Numbered from the stretch's first letter, positions 1-8,316 are shown. The stretch: DNA of 58,506 nucleotides from JAGWNR01 sp964565685 (GCA_964565685.1 CAZMFR010000007.1:1-58506); one strand, 5' to 3'. Program-made: numbers and translations. The notes: a model not told the origin generated them from the letters alone.

Positions 1-48
1 AGTCGCACAATGTCCTTTGTTGGATAGGTGTATGCAGAAGCCTGGAAA

Positions 49-366
49 TTAAGGGTTTTTGGACATTTGAATCAATTCGAACTGATTCAAGGTTCTCATC
101 TTTTCCTGCATCGGCATCCCTATCATGCCTTCAGTAAAGCACGACTTGCACATCGTCGCAAAGAAGAACTTCTCTGTCTTATTAGTGAAAATGCTTTCGA
201 ATTTCTTGCGCATTTCCGTCCTCTCCTTTGCATATATCTCACCCACGAAGACATGCTTTGTGATAGAAGTGAAGCCGTAGTCTTTGCACCAGATGAGCGC
301 CTTGTCGCGATGCCGCCAGTTGCGCGTCTCCCAGCCGATGAGTGTTACATATGGAAGATAATTCAT
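49..366 (-). CDS. cas2: CRISPR-associated endonuclease-like Cas2 (105 aa)
   Basis: Partner of Cas1 in the spacer-acquisition complex. The fold is recognisable from a first strand (VTLIGWE), a helix ending KDYGF, the HVFVGE strand, and a CKSC motif near residue 72 found in many Cas2 proteins. The start lies one base after the cas1 stop, so the two are translationally linked. The Asp normally at the end of strand 1 is absent (the sequence reads IGWET), so nuclease activity is doubtful; Cas2 can act structurally in integration. The C-terminus (LNQFELIQ) is encoded by a short palindrome at 66-93. No array is visible in the 48 bases downstream; it would lie left of the window. Confidence 0.82.
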   Translation of the reverse strand: MNYLPYVTLIGWETRNWRHRDKALIWCKDYGFTSITKHVFVGEIYAKERTEMRKKFESIFTNKTEKFFFATMCKSCFTEGMIGMPMQEKMRTLNQFELIQMSKNP

Positions 367-367
367 G

Positions 368-1402
368 CTATTGATCTATAGACAGCGGTTCTATGGGCAA
401 TACAGCGGCCGCATCGAACGCCTTATACTTAGATTCTTTGCCCATGAAGTTGCGAGCCAGGCTGCGGATCTGGTTCTCGATGATCTTTTTCATGTCATAT
501 TCCTTGCCGTTCCATTTCGCTTCGCGATAGAGGTGACACATGACCGCCTTGACGACAAGAGCCTTGCCTTCGGCGGAGAGTTTATATTGTCCCTTGCCTA
601 CCCTCTCAAAATATTTACGCTTGTTGATCTCTTTGTTGATGAAGAGCGGGAACACGGCCATGTCGACGATGGGCACGCGGAATTCCTCGACGAGGTCGAG
701 AACAAGAGCGGGCTTGCCGTAACGTTCGCTATGATAGAGGCCGAGGTACGGGTCGAGACCGACATAGAGGCACATGCGCTCAACTTCGTTGTAAAGGATG
801 CCATAGCCATAGTTGAGCATGCTGTTGTATTTGTCGCGAGCTTCGGGAACACGCTTCTTGAATTTGGAAAGCTTTTTGAGGCAGCTGAAATACCGGTCGG
901 CAATGTAGCCTTCGATGCCGAGGAGCTGCTCTTTGCTTTTCTCGCTCGATGGGAGAAGATCGATGGAATCGAATATGGTCTGAGCTTGCAGAAGCTCTTT
1001 GGAAAAATCCTGCTTGTGCTCGTAACTGAGAAGCCGCATATAGCTGATCTGGTTGGCACACTTCCCTTTTACGAATGCTTTGGCTAGATTGAATGACTTC
1101 TCTGGACTATTGGAAACTTCGAGCTGTGACTTGCGAAGGATGGCAAGACCTTTCGGCTCACTAGAGAAAATACGACCGATAGGCTTGCCAAAAGCGCCGA
1201 GGTAGACGATGTCGACGTCATGTTCGAGAGCCAATTGAACTGCATTAGTAGTGAGAGATGCTGGCCGAAGAACAACAATCTTATCCAAACGGCGGATGGG
1301 ATATTCCTTCTTTTCCTTGACATTCGGGAATGACAGAACGATACGGTCGCTGGAAGAGCCAATTTTTGTGCCATAAGTATCGATGAGAAGATCAGTGGTC
1401 AT
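368..1402 (-). CDS. cas1: CRISPR-associated integrase Cas1 (344 aa)
   Basis: Metal-dependent integrase that inserts new spacers together with Cas2. The all-helical catalytic domain is clear: LNYGYGILYNEVER holds the first Glu, GLYHSERYG the His, and LDLVEEFR the second acidic residue, so the catalytic triad is intact. The length is usual for Cas1. It is the first gene of its operon, with a good promoter just upstream and cas2 one base downstream. No effector or Cas4 gene lies between the promoter and cas1, so subtype cannot be set from this window. Confidence 0.95.
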   Translation of the reverse strand: MTTDLLIDTYGTKIGSSSDRIVLSFPNVKEKKEYPIRRLDKIVVLRPASLTTNAVQLALEHDVDIVYLGAFGKPIGRIFSSEPKGLAILRKSQLEVSNSPEKSFNLAKAFVKGKCANQISYMRLLSYEHKQDFSKELLQAQTIFDSIDLLPSSEKSKEQLLGIEGYIADRYFSCLKKLSKFKKRVPEARDKYNSMLNYGYGILYNEVERMCLYVGLDPYLGLYHSERYGKPALVLDLVEEFRVPIVDMAVFPLFINKEINKRKYFERVGKGQYKLSAEGKALVVKAVMCHLYREAKWNGKEYDMKKIIENQIRSLARNFMGKESKYKAFDAAAVLPIEPLSIDQ

Positions 1403-1441
1403 GATATTGGTTTTATTTAAATGTATCTAAGTTACATCTGT

Positions 1442-1470
1442 ATACTAACATATATAATCAGTAATGTCAA
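1442..1470 (-). promoter_or_regulatory. Promoter of cas1-cas2
   Basis: On the minus strand, TTGACA (1465-1470) is followed after 17 bases by TAGTAT (1442-1447). The cas1 ATG is about 40 bases downstream. The -35 is a perfect consensus, which suggests constitutive expression of the adaptation genes. Confidence 0.65.
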
Positions 1471-1627
1471 AATGACGAAATGTTAGTAGATTCAGATCAC
1501 CTCAAAAGGTTAGACCCCTAGGACAGGTTGTAAAATTCTAGACACATGTTGCCATATGTCGTATAGACTACATCGAAAAAACCTAGAAAAATTTAAGCAT
1601 CCCGGTCTATAAAAACCTGTGCTCAAG

Positions 1628-1745
1628 TGTGCGCGCACTAGGATTCGGTCACAGGTTTCCTCGCTACGCTCGGAACCCGCGACCCCGCCTCCTTCGTCTC
1701 GGTTCGCTTCGCTCACAACGAGACTCAGTCCGGCTTTCTCATCCA
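1628..1745. repeat. GC-rich palindromic element joined to a copy of the tRNA-Ile 3' end
   Basis: Bases 1628-1647 are an exact 20-base copy of 1801-1820, which is the 3' end of the adjacent tRNA-Ile gene. To its right come two hairpin-forming stretches, one at about 1653-1677 and one with GTCTCG/CGAGAC arms at about 1697-1725. No ORF is convincing. It may be a remnant of an element that used the tRNA 3' end, or a duplicated tRNA fragment. Confidence 0.5.
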
Positions 1746-1760
1746 ACGTGCGCCTCATAG

Positions 1761-1800
1761 AAATTAAAAATGACTAGCCGAAGCCAGTCATTTTTAATTT
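1761..1800 (-). terminator. Terminator after tRNA-Ile
   Basis: A perfect 15-bp stem (AAATTAAAAATGACT and its complement) closes a 10-base loop immediately downstream of the tRNA 3' end. The AT-rich arms supply a U-tract in either direction. Confidence 0.75.
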
Positions 1801-1802
1801 TG

Positions 1803-1875
1803 TGCGCGCACTAGGATTCGAACCTAGGACCCCACCAGTATCAGTGGTGTGCTCTACCAACTGAGCTATGCGCGC
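1803..1875 (-). tRNA. tRNA-Ile (anticodon GAU)
   Basis: Full cloverleaf on the minus strand: 7-bp acceptor GCGCGCA/TGCGCGC, D arm GCTC..GAGC, anticodon stem CACCA/TGGTG with loop CTGATAC (anticodon GAT), T arm CTAGG-TTCGAAT-CCTAG, and discriminator A. The 3' CCA is not encoded, so it must be added after transcription. It stands outside any rRNA operon. Confidence 0.95.
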
Positions 1876-2100
1876 AAATGAGAACGATTACAAATAATGC
1901 TCGAATTTGCCATTCGTTCGAGCGACACGCGGATATTTACCGATATCCGCGCAAGACGCTCTCTTGAAAAGAAACAAAGCAAACTATACCAAGTCATAGC
2001 ATCAAAATCAACTGCTTCTGCTTTTCCTGAATCAAAAAGCCCCTTCTTTATAAGGAGCTTCTTGTGCAGAACGATATCTGCCAATAGAACGAGATAATGC

Positions 2101-2805
2101 CTATTGTTCCCTCTCCGTTATATTATGGATGACTCGCTCGGTGATGCGTCCGGCAACGTCCTTTGAGCCGAGACCGAAAGCCAAGCCGATCGCCAAAGCG
2201 GCGGCAAAGACTATGCCCATAACGATAGTCTGGATCAGTTCAGAAGCGATGCCTAGATGGATCAAGGCGGCTACGAGGGCGAAAATCCAAATTGACCATT
2301 TGGTGATGACGCCGAGAAAATGAGCAGACTTCACATGAGCGGCTTTGACGCTAGCAACGACGACCTTTTGCATAGCATCGGCCACTATGACAGCTACGAT
2401 CAGGATGAGGACAGCTACGATGACATTCGGTATGTAGCTGACGACCACATTTCCGAGGAAATAGTTGACATCAGTGAGCCCGAGTATATCTAGAGACGTC
2501 AAAAGGAACACTATGATGACGAACCATTTGACCAAAACGCCGAGAAACTTTCCGGAATTCAGATTATAGCCGGAACGCTTGACGACGTCCTCCATACCGG
2601 CTGATTTTAGCAAAGAATCGATCTTCAATGCCTTTATGACGCTCTCTATGAGACGTTCGAGAAGAACGGCTAAAACCCAACCGACTGCAAATACAATGAT
2701 GGCAAAGATGAATCCAGGAATGAAGCTGGCTACGCCATACCAAACCCCCTGGAGAGAATCGGTGAAAACCGATCCCCAATTCTGCACGAACATGCTGTTA
2801 TACAT
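2101..2805 (-). CDS. Conserved TM-helix (MscS-superfamily-like) membrane protein, 234 aa
   Basis: Four to five hydrophobic helices alternate with short amphipathic stretches. The C-terminal segment (VFAAALAIGLAFGLGSKDVAGRI) resembles the Gly/Ala-rich pore helix seen in MscS relatives and in the 'conserved TM helix' family. The usual cytoplasmic beta domain of MscS is missing, so this is the short form. It may respond to membrane tension or be a channel-like protein of unknown role. A TATAAT lies upstream at about 2841-2846 on the minus strand. There is no clear operon partner. Confidence 0.7.
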   Translation of the reverse strand: MYNSMFVQNWGSVFTDSLQGVWYGVASFIPGFIFAIIVFAVGWVLAVLLERLIESVIKALKIDSLLKSAGMEDVVKRSGYNLNSGKFLGVLVKWFVIIVFLLTSLDILGLTDVNYFLGNVVVSYIPNVIVAVLILIVAVIVADAMQKVVVASVKAAHVKSAHFLGVITKWSIWIFALVAALIHLGIASELIQTIVMGIVFAAALAIGLAFGLGSKDVAGRITERVIHNITEREQ

Positions 2806-3005
2806 ATATAATATTAATGATTATCTTGATAATGCATGTATTATACCCTTTTGAAAGGCCCTCAGCTGTCGGTTTCTGTGGATATTATTTTCCATCAAAT
2901 CCTGGATTTTTTAGGGCTTTTTCCGCTTTATTCCGTCTGATAAGGAGCGGCGCGACCACCGATGAGCGGACATGACGTCCGCACGAAGACGGGATAAATT
3001 GCTCT

Positions 3006-3644
3006 CTATTTTCGTGTTTGAAAGCCGATCCTATCCGTCAAAACCACATGCTCAAAATCTATGACATCTCTGATCAAACGGTCGTTCAGCCCCAATCGAT
3101 AATTGAAATCGGTGGTGGTCAAGTTAGAATAAGCCAGATCATGACCTACATCGGTTTCTATGGATTTGATTATGCGGGCAAGCTTGTCTTCGTTAATATC
3201 ATCGCCGACAATTAGCAGATCTAGCCGAGCGTCGGTTTGACGGGTAAAAATGCCGGAGCAGATGACCAGCTTGATCTTGCCTGCTGGTTGGAATCTCGCG
3301 GCCAGACGGTCATCGGCTTTCATGCTCGCGGCGAACATCAATTCTGAAAGGGTTTCAGAATAAGAGAACTTCTGGTCGAAAGAATACACCGGCTCCTTGA
3401 TTTTGTTTGGTCTACGATTCTTGCCTTTTATTTTTTTTGTCTCTTTTGCTTCTACTGATACGAGCTTCTTGCGGATCAAGCCGGCTCCTACGAGCGCTTC
3501 TAGGATCGCTTTGGCCTGCACGCCTTTGACATCGGTGCGCGAGGAAACATCCCGAACATTGTAAGAAGATTCAGGGTTAAAGAGGAAAAGGCGAATGATT
3601 TTCGCCTTGCCCTCGCTTCCAAATAGTTTGCCCAGTATTTCCAT
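3006..3644 (-). CDS. Winged-helix regulator with nucleotidyltransferase-like domain (212 aa)
   Basis: Residues 1-60 look like a winged helix (KAKIIRLFLFNPESSYNVRDVSSRTDV then ALVGAGLIRKK). A basic linker (KKIKGKNRRPNK) follows, then a C-terminal alpha/beta domain with ARLDLLIVGDDI, as in minimal nucleotidyltransferase-fold proteins. The catalytic GSxxxGxxxxxSDxD signature is not intact, so it is probably a sensor or binding domain. The gene starts 18 bases after the rplL stop, so it is likely read as the tail of the rplJ-rplL operon. Its target is unknown. Confidence 0.65.
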   Translation of the reverse strand: MEILGKLFGSEGKAKIIRLFLFNPESSYNVRDVSSRTDVKGVQAKAILEALVGAGLIRKKLVSVEAKETKKIKGKNRRPNKIKEPVYSFDQKFSYSETLSELMFAASMKADDRLAARFQPAGKIKLVICSGIFTRQTDARLDLLIVGDDINEDKLARIIKSIETDVGHDLAYSNLTTTDFNYRLGLNDRLIRDVIDFEHVVLTDRIGFQTRK

Positions 3645-3662
3645 AGAATCTGGCTTTGTCGG

Positions 3663-4082
3663 CTATTTATATTCGACTTTGCCGCCGGCGTCTTCTATCT
3701 TTTTCTTTAGAGCGTCAGCTTCTTCTTTCTTCAGCCCTTCCTTTAGAACGATCGGAGCGCCATCGACTAGATCCTTGGCTTCTTTCAAGCCGAGACCGAG
3801 GACTTCTTTGACTGCTTTTATGACGGCGATCTTTTGTTCTCCGACTGAAGCAAGGTGGACATTGACTAATCCTCCGGCGTCAGCGGCTGGAGCGGCTGCG
3901 CCTCCGGCTGGAGCGCTGCTCGCGACTGCGGCGGCCGATACTCCGAATTTCTTTTCCAGCAATTTGACGAGCTCGTTCAGGTCGATGACTGACATCTTTT
4001 CGATTGATTCGACGATTGACTTGAATTTTGACGGGATTTCTACTGCAGCTTCTTTTTGTGGTTGTGTCTGAGTTGGTTCCAT
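3663..4082 (-). CDS. rplL: Ribosomal protein L7/L12 (bL12)
   Basis: Stalk protein that recruits translation GTPases. N-terminal dimerisation region (KMSVIDLNELVKLLEKKFGV), an Ala/Pro/Gly-rich hinge at about 60-75, and the C-terminal factor-binding domain with KIAVIKAVKEVLGLGLKEAKDLVDGAP. At 139 aa it is longer than the usual ~120 because of an extra ~20 residues at the N-terminus (PTQTQPQKEAAVE). It follows rplJ on the same strand, separated by a 130-base spacer that contains an inverted repeat. Confidence 0.97.
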   Translation of the reverse strand: MEPTQTQPQKEAAVEIPSKFKSIVESIEKMSVIDLNELVKLLEKKFGVSAAAVASSAPAGGAAAPAADAGGLVNVHLASVGEQKIAVIKAVKEVLGLGLKEAKDLVDGAPIVLKEGLKKEEADALKKKIEDAGGKVEYK

Positions 4083-4092
4083 GGTTTTGGAT

Positions 4093-4181
4093 AGATTTAA
4101 GATTCAGGATATAAGATTTAAGAATGAATTCGATGATGCTCGCATCTTTCTTGATCCTTGAATCGTAAATCTTGAATCTTG
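4093..4181. repeat. Inverted AT-rich repeat between rplJ and rplL
   Basis: The arm at 4093-4121 (built from AAGATTTAAGATTC-type words) is roughly the reverse complement of 4150-4181. It would form a long imperfect hairpin in the rplJ-rplL spacer. It could attenuate or process the mRNA to raise the L12:L10 ratio, or be a dispersed intergenic repeat. Confidence 0.4.
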
Positions 4182-4212
4182 TGTTAATTTTTAAAGCTTT
4201 TAATTGATGGCT

Positions 4213-4701
4213 CTATGCTTTCTTCTTTGCGATCTCGCTGAGACCTATGACGAGACCCTGGATCGGCGAATTTATGACATTCGTGAACATTGCATATAGC
4301 GTTTTCTGCGGAGGGATTGCGGCGATCGACGCCATAAAATCCTTGTCGGCAAAAGCGCCTTCAAAGACGCCGCCGATGATTTTGATCGAGTCTTTGTATT
4401 CCTTTTGAAAAGCGTAGATCTCTCGGGCTGGAGCGATCATGTCGGCTCCATATGCCAGAGCTACTTCCCCATCGAGGACCGGCATCGTGCCGATTGCTTT
4501 CGATCCTTCGAATGCTTTTCCCATCAAGGATTTCTTTGCCACGAATAGACCGACGTCTTCGCTTTTCAATTTTCTGCGGATCTTTGTGGCATCAGTCACT
4601 TTTATCCCATGAAAATTGACGAAGACGATCGTCTTGGCTTCATCTGCGATCTTCTTGACTTTCTCTATGATTTCTTTTTTCTGTGTTTTTGTGCGAGGCA
4701 T
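4213..4701 (-). CDS. rplJ: Ribosomal protein L10 (uL10)
   Basis: Base of the ribosomal stalk, anchoring L12 dimers. N-terminal rRNA-binding domain (EKVKKIADEAKTIVFVNFHGIKVTD, RRKLKSEDVGLFVAKKSLM), then the C-terminal helix for L12 (NVINSPIQGLVIGLSEIAKKK). The 162-aa length is normal. It precedes rplL, the conserved order, but rplA, rplK and rpoB are not adjacent here (rplK is at 49.3 kb). Confidence 0.96.
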   Translation of the reverse strand: MPRTKTQKKEIIEKVKKIADEAKTIVFVNFHGIKVTDATKIRRKLKSEDVGLFVAKKSLMGKAFEGSKAIGTMPVLDGEVALAYGADMIAPAREIYAFQKEYKDSIKIIGGVFEGAFADKDFMASIAAIPPQKTLYAMFTNVINSPIQGLVIGLSEIAKKKA

Positions 4702-4825
4702 GATAAGTAGATCTTGTGTTCTTCCGACCTTTATAAGGCACGAAATCGACGGTAGTTTTACCTCAGAAGGGCTTAGTTGCCGCTTTATGCGGCTTGCCTT
4801 CTTTCTCCGGCCTTGATAACGACAT
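4702..4825 (-). ncRNA. Putative L10 leader (rplJ 5' regulatory RNA)
   Basis: The ~120 bases upstream of rplJ can fold strongly on the minus strand. GAAGGC-AAGCCGC pairs with GCGGC...GCCCTTC, followed by purine-rich single strand. Ribosomal L10 commonly binds such a leader to repress its own operon. I could not test the fold against the family model. Confidence 0.45.
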
Positions 4826-4868
4826 TAGCAAAACATCTTGAATAAGTCAAGGAAAAACAAGCCCGTGG

Positions 4869-5120
4869 CTATAGCTCCAGCAATGCAATCAATGATATAT
4901 ATTTGAGAAGTGTCCATAGGTTTGATTGTAACTTGGAATTTATTTTCTTTGCAAGAATAAAACTTGTACAGAAAGAGATTCCTGATAATACAGAACCTGC
5001 AACGAGAGCAATGGGGATAAAATTTCCGTGGACAATTGGTTCCATGAATGCCGAAGCGAAGAATATCCCTCCGACAAGTTGGAAGGTGCCTGCAATATTT
5101 TGCAGTTCATTCGGAGACAT
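4869..5120 (-). CDS. Small hypothetical membrane protein (83 aa)
   Basis: Mostly hydrophobic with about three short transmembrane segments (residues 10-28, 33-55, 68-83) and a basic cytoplasmic loop (AKKINSK). An AAGG lies 4-5 bases before the ATG. It sits just downstream of the LCAT-like gene on the same strand. No family is recognised and no homolog could be sought, so it is reported as probable. Confidence 0.45.
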   Translation of the reverse strand: MSPNELQNIAGTFQLVGGIFFASAFMEPIVHGNFIPIALVAGSVLSGISFCTSFILAKKINSKLQSNLWTLLKYISLIALLEL

Positions 5121-5164
5121 CTGCCTTATTCTGTTTTCTGTTTCTATTCTCTTCGTCCCATTTT

Positions 5165-7963
5165 TTACATCCCCATATCATCCAGCATTCCTTCTATCAT
5201 TCCGCGCATTTCAGTGCGATTTTGGTCAGTGATTTTGCCTGATCTTATGTGATGGATCCGCTTGTCATCCAGGTCTTTAAATGCCTTTTGGGCTTTGCCG
5301 GATTTGTCGTTGACCGCAAATTTCCAGGTCTTGTCCAAACGATTCAACATGCTCTTTTCATCAGAGGATGGAAGATGCAGGGCGCGGATGCAATCGCCGA
5401 TAGAATTCTCGTACATGATCGGAGTTATATCCGGCATTGAACTTGACGTAGAAGTCGCGTCAAATACGCCATCGCCGTTTTCATCGATCTTTATGACCTT
5501 GTACGAATCGGCTTCATCCGTGCTCGTCGATGCAGTCTGCCTACCGTCAGGCACGGCAAATTCCATGTGAGTGAGAGGGGTGACTGGGATATCAGCAAAA
5601 GTAGACGAAGCAATGTCCTTGTTGGAATCTAAATCGCTGATATCAGTCGTCACTTCGACATCACCGATACCCGTGCCGTTGATATCTATTGAATAATCTT
5701 TGCTATATGGCAAGGTTATGTATACTTGATCGCCCTCTTCCTCGTAAAAACTTCCCGGTATCTTGTTCTCGTAGGCATCAAGATCCGAGCCAGCTATAGG
5801 ATTAGCTATCGGACCGGTATGATTTCCGGCTTTGTCGTACACGTCAATCGTTGCAGGCGAATGAATTCCTATAGTCAATTCATCCCCAAGAGAGCGACTC
5901 GGTATCGTATCGTATATATAGGGAACGCTTGCAATCGACTGATTGTTTTCAATAGTGTTTGTGATCGTTGAAATCACAGGGTCCGCTTCTAGGATATCAG
6001 CATGAGAAAGCGCCCTATTGTTTTCCTTGTCATAAGATCCCTCGTCAAAGATCTTTTTAGTTGAAGAGGAATACAAGGCACTCTGAATAAATACTGTGCC
6101 ATCACCGCTCGAAGTAGCGATGTCAGAAAATTGAAGTTCTGAAGAACAAGTCTGGCTTAAATGAAGGATATCGCTAGCCACACACACGATTTTCTGGAAA
6201 TAATTGACTCCTACATCCGTCGGCAAACCCCAGCCGGCGATGGCCACGAGTTTCGTAGAGGTGGCTGGTTTCCAAGGATCAATGATCGAATGCGCTGATT
6301 CTGCTTGTGGGAAAAGACCAGAGTTTCCTTGGAGCGGTATATCGGTAGAATCTGACAAGGAACCATGTGAACTGTCGGTAATGAACGACTTCATCTTTGA
6401 ATACGAGGTTATAGCTGGAAAATACTTTGAAAAATCCAAACCGGCCATCGTCGAGCTGGCAAAACTTATCATCGATCTAGGAACGACACTGAAATAATTC
6501 AGATCAGGAAGAAGCGAGTAGGCGCTAGGCATATTGACGCCAAGCCCGCGTGCAGTCGATGCAGATAATATAAATCCATTGGCGATCTCTTCTCTGTCGC
6601 CATGAAGCAAGCTCGGCACGGCTTGCGGCGTGCCTATCTCTGGGACAGCAACGAATATAATCTTGTCGATCAGACTCGCTTCCCCCCTGTCCCTCAATTG
6701 ATTATAAATCAGTTTCGCCACCAAACCGCCGTTCGAATGGGCGATCATAGTCACTCGACCGGTTTTTGAACTGGAGGCCATGCTTTCTATCTCTTTGATC
6801 AAAGAAGAAGTGCCTATCGTGCCAGCAGCAGACTTCGTCAAAGCCAATCGCCAATCATATGGGTATGCTTGCCATTCTTTCATTGTCCCATTCGTCACGA
6901 GACCGTTCATCGTATCGATCAATTTTTTATAGATCGGTTGAAGCCCAAGAGCGTCATCTAGAAGCCCGCTCGGGTGTATATTCGATTGGATAGAATTTCC
7001 GGAAGAGTCCAGATACAAGCTCTGTACTTGGATATTAGATATTGGTTCCCATAGTTGACTCGTGCTTGTGCCGAAAACGCGGCGGTTGTCTATGGATAGA
7101 CGGCTGGCTTCGATGCCGGGCACGAATAAAACACTGGAACAACAGACTGTTGTCGTGCTGGTATCCTCTCCTGTCCATGGAGTATATGAAACTGGCCCAT
7201 AGATTATGCTGGTCGTCGCTGTGATATCCGTAGACGGACCGGCATTGCTACCCCACCAATTATTTTCGGCATGGATAATATTTTGAGTATTGTTGTAAAC
7301 GGCATATTTTGTGTTTTCGAACGAGCTATCGTGGACAGTGACATGGCTCTGGCTCTGATCATCGACAGATTGCGCATTGACGCGAGTCAGCGCTAAAAAT
7401 GTGACAAAGTGCGACAAAAATCGCGACCACGGGCTCTGGCTAGCGTCCATGAGAACTGGCATAGCGTAGTATGAGTATATGCCGTATGTAGAGCTAGAGA
7501 TAGAAGAGTTCGTAATAGTAACGGCGCTCTTTCTAAATAGAAAAGCGGTATCGGCATCGACAGAAAAAACGTGATCTATCGTCGCTGTGGCGTCCAGCAC
7601 TTCTAGTTCAGTGGAAAATAAATTCACATATGAAACCGAAGCGATGCCATCCGCAATCATCGTATACGGCAAATCCCTGATGATGATCGGCTGGTCAGCC
7701 GTGCCGCTCATGCTAGAGCTAGCTGTCAGAAACAAGCTCCCCTCTCCTGGCACAGCCGCTTCGATGATCGTGCCTGGTTCTATGTCCAAGGAATCAGTCA
7801 GAGAGACTGCAACATCACCGCTCACGATATAAGGGCTGCCCGCCGCATTCCAAACACCGGATGGCGAAGGATCGTTAGCGTTTATATAGGTACTAGCCGA
7901 AGCAGAAACAGGCACAAGCAGAACAAGCGCGCATAGCCATGCGCAAAAAGTGTATTTTTTCAT
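5165..7963 (-). CDS. Secreted LCAT/PGAP1-like alpha/beta hydrolase with N-terminal beta-helix (932 aa)
   Basis: Residues 1-23 are a signal peptide. About 40-265 look like a right-handed beta-helix, ending in the NNWWG..AGPS motif typical of such repeats. From ~280 an alpha/beta hydrolase begins (LFVPGIEASRL), with AYPYDWRLA near 367, the nucleophile elbow AHSNGG (Ser ~409), Asp in SGDGTVF (~619) and His in LSHADI (~653). This is the lecithin:cholesterol acyltransferase-type triad. A Ca-loop-like DENGDGVFD lies near 832. It probably hydrolyses or transfers acyl chains on extracellular lipid. A family-B palindrome encodes DGRQ at 5537-5557. It is driven by the shared promoter block at 7996-8035. 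Confidence 0.8.
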   Translation of the reverse strand: MKKYTFCAWLCALVLLVPVSASASTYINANDPSPSGVWNAAGSPYIVSGDVAVSLTDSLDIEPGTIIEAAVPGEGSLFLTASSSMSGTADQPIIIRDLPYTMIADGIASVSYVNLFSTELEVLDATATIDHVFSVDADTAFLFRKSAVTITNSSISSSTYGIYSYYAMPVLMDASQSPWSRFLSHFVTFLALTRVNAQSVDDQSQSHVTVHDSSFENTKYAVYNNTQNIIHAENNWWGSNAGPSTDITATTSIIYGPVSYTPWTGEDTSTTTVCCSSVLFVPGIEASRLSIDNRRVFGTSTSQLWEPISNIQVQSLYLDSSGNSIQSNIHPSGLLDDALGLQPIYKKLIDTMNGLVTNGTMKEWQAYPYDWRLALTKSAAGTIGTSSLIKEIESMASSSKTGRVTMIAHSNGGLVAKLIYNQLRDRGEASLIDKIIFVAVPEIGTPQAVPSLLHGDREEIANGFILSASTARGLGVNMPSAYSLLPDLNYFSVVPRSMISFASSTMAGLDFSKYFPAITSYSKMKSFITDSSHGSLSDSTDIPLQGNSGLFPQAESAHSIIDPWKPATSTKLVAIAGWGLPTDVGVNYFQKIVCVASDILHLSQTCSSELQFSDIATSSGDGTVFIQSALYSSSTKKIFDEGSYDKENNRALSHADILEADPVISTITNTIENNQSIASVPYIYDTIPSRSLGDELTIGIHSPATIDVYDKAGNHTGPIANPIAGSDLDAYENKIPGSFYEEEGDQVYITLPYSKDYSIDINGTGIGDVEVTTDISDLDSNKDIASSTFADIPVTPLTHMEFAVPDGRQTASTSTDEADSYKVIKIDENGDGVFDATSTSSSMPDITPIMYENSIGDCIRALHLPSSDEKSMLNRLDKTWKFAVNDKSGKAQKAFKDLDDKRIHHIRSGKITDQNRTEMRGMIEGMLDDMGM

Positions 7964-7995
7964 ATAAAAAATTTTTCTTATCTATTAATGCGAAA

Positions 7996-8035
7996 ATCAT
8001 AGAAAAAAGTTATTAAGAAAAGTTAAAATAGTTAT
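7996..8035 (-). promoter_or_regulatory. Shared-block promoter 1 (LCAT-like gene)
   Basis: Reading minus: ATAACTATTTTAACTTT then TCTTAATAA (8010-8035), an 8-base gap, and -10 TATGAT (7996-8001). The start codon is about 33 bases downstream of the -10. It is one of five copies of this block in the window. Confidence 0.75.
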
Positions 8036-8048
8036 GAACATGCCTTTG

Positions 8049-8067
8049 TACAAGGGCTACCCTTGTA
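8049..8067. repeat. Family-A palindrome (intergenic variant)
   Basis: TACAAGGGCTACCCTTGTA, arms ACAAGGG/CCCTTGT around CTA. It is a variant of the TCCAAGGG...CCCTTGGA element also found at 20784, 53064 (three copies) and 56634. Confidence 0.6.
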
Positions 8068-8127
8068 TTGCCCTGTCGTTAAGCCGCATTTTCAGAATCT
8101 TTCGCAACAACAAAAATCAGCGGACTA

Positions 8128-8277
8128 TTATTTCTGAGTCGCTGTCAATGATTGAGAATCGATCGAGGTCGTATCCGATGTCTGACTTGCAAAATATAGC
8201 ACGCAAAAACTCACCAATAGGATGCTAACGAATCCAAAGAAAAATTTGAAGAAGGTTCTGTCAAAAGGATTTACCAT
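8128..8277 (-). CDS. Small single-span membrane protein (49 aa)
   Basis: The ORF encodes MVNPFDRTFFKFFFGFVSIL and continues through one hydrophobic helix to a Ser/Thr/Gln-rich tail of ~20 residues. A TATAAT on the minus strand (8286-8291) ends 8 bases before the ATG, so the mRNA would be leaderless, as for many genes here. It lies between secF and the LCAT-like gene. It does not look like SecG or YajC. The function is unknown. Confidence 0.5.
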   Translation of the reverse strand: MVNPFDRTFFKFFFGFVSILLVSFCVLYFASQTSDTTSIDSQSLTATQK

Positions 8278-8316
8278 TTGCGAATATTATAACACATCGC
8301 TCCTTTCGCCACTCCT

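Noticed and set aside
365..1087. Long plus-strand ORF opposite cas1
   Set aside because: It is the antisense shadow of the Cas1 frame, whose conserved motifs are on the minus strand.
1510..1758. 82-aa minus-strand ORF over the GC-rich element
   Set aside because: It runs through hairpins and the tRNA fragment; composition and frame give no protein-like signal.
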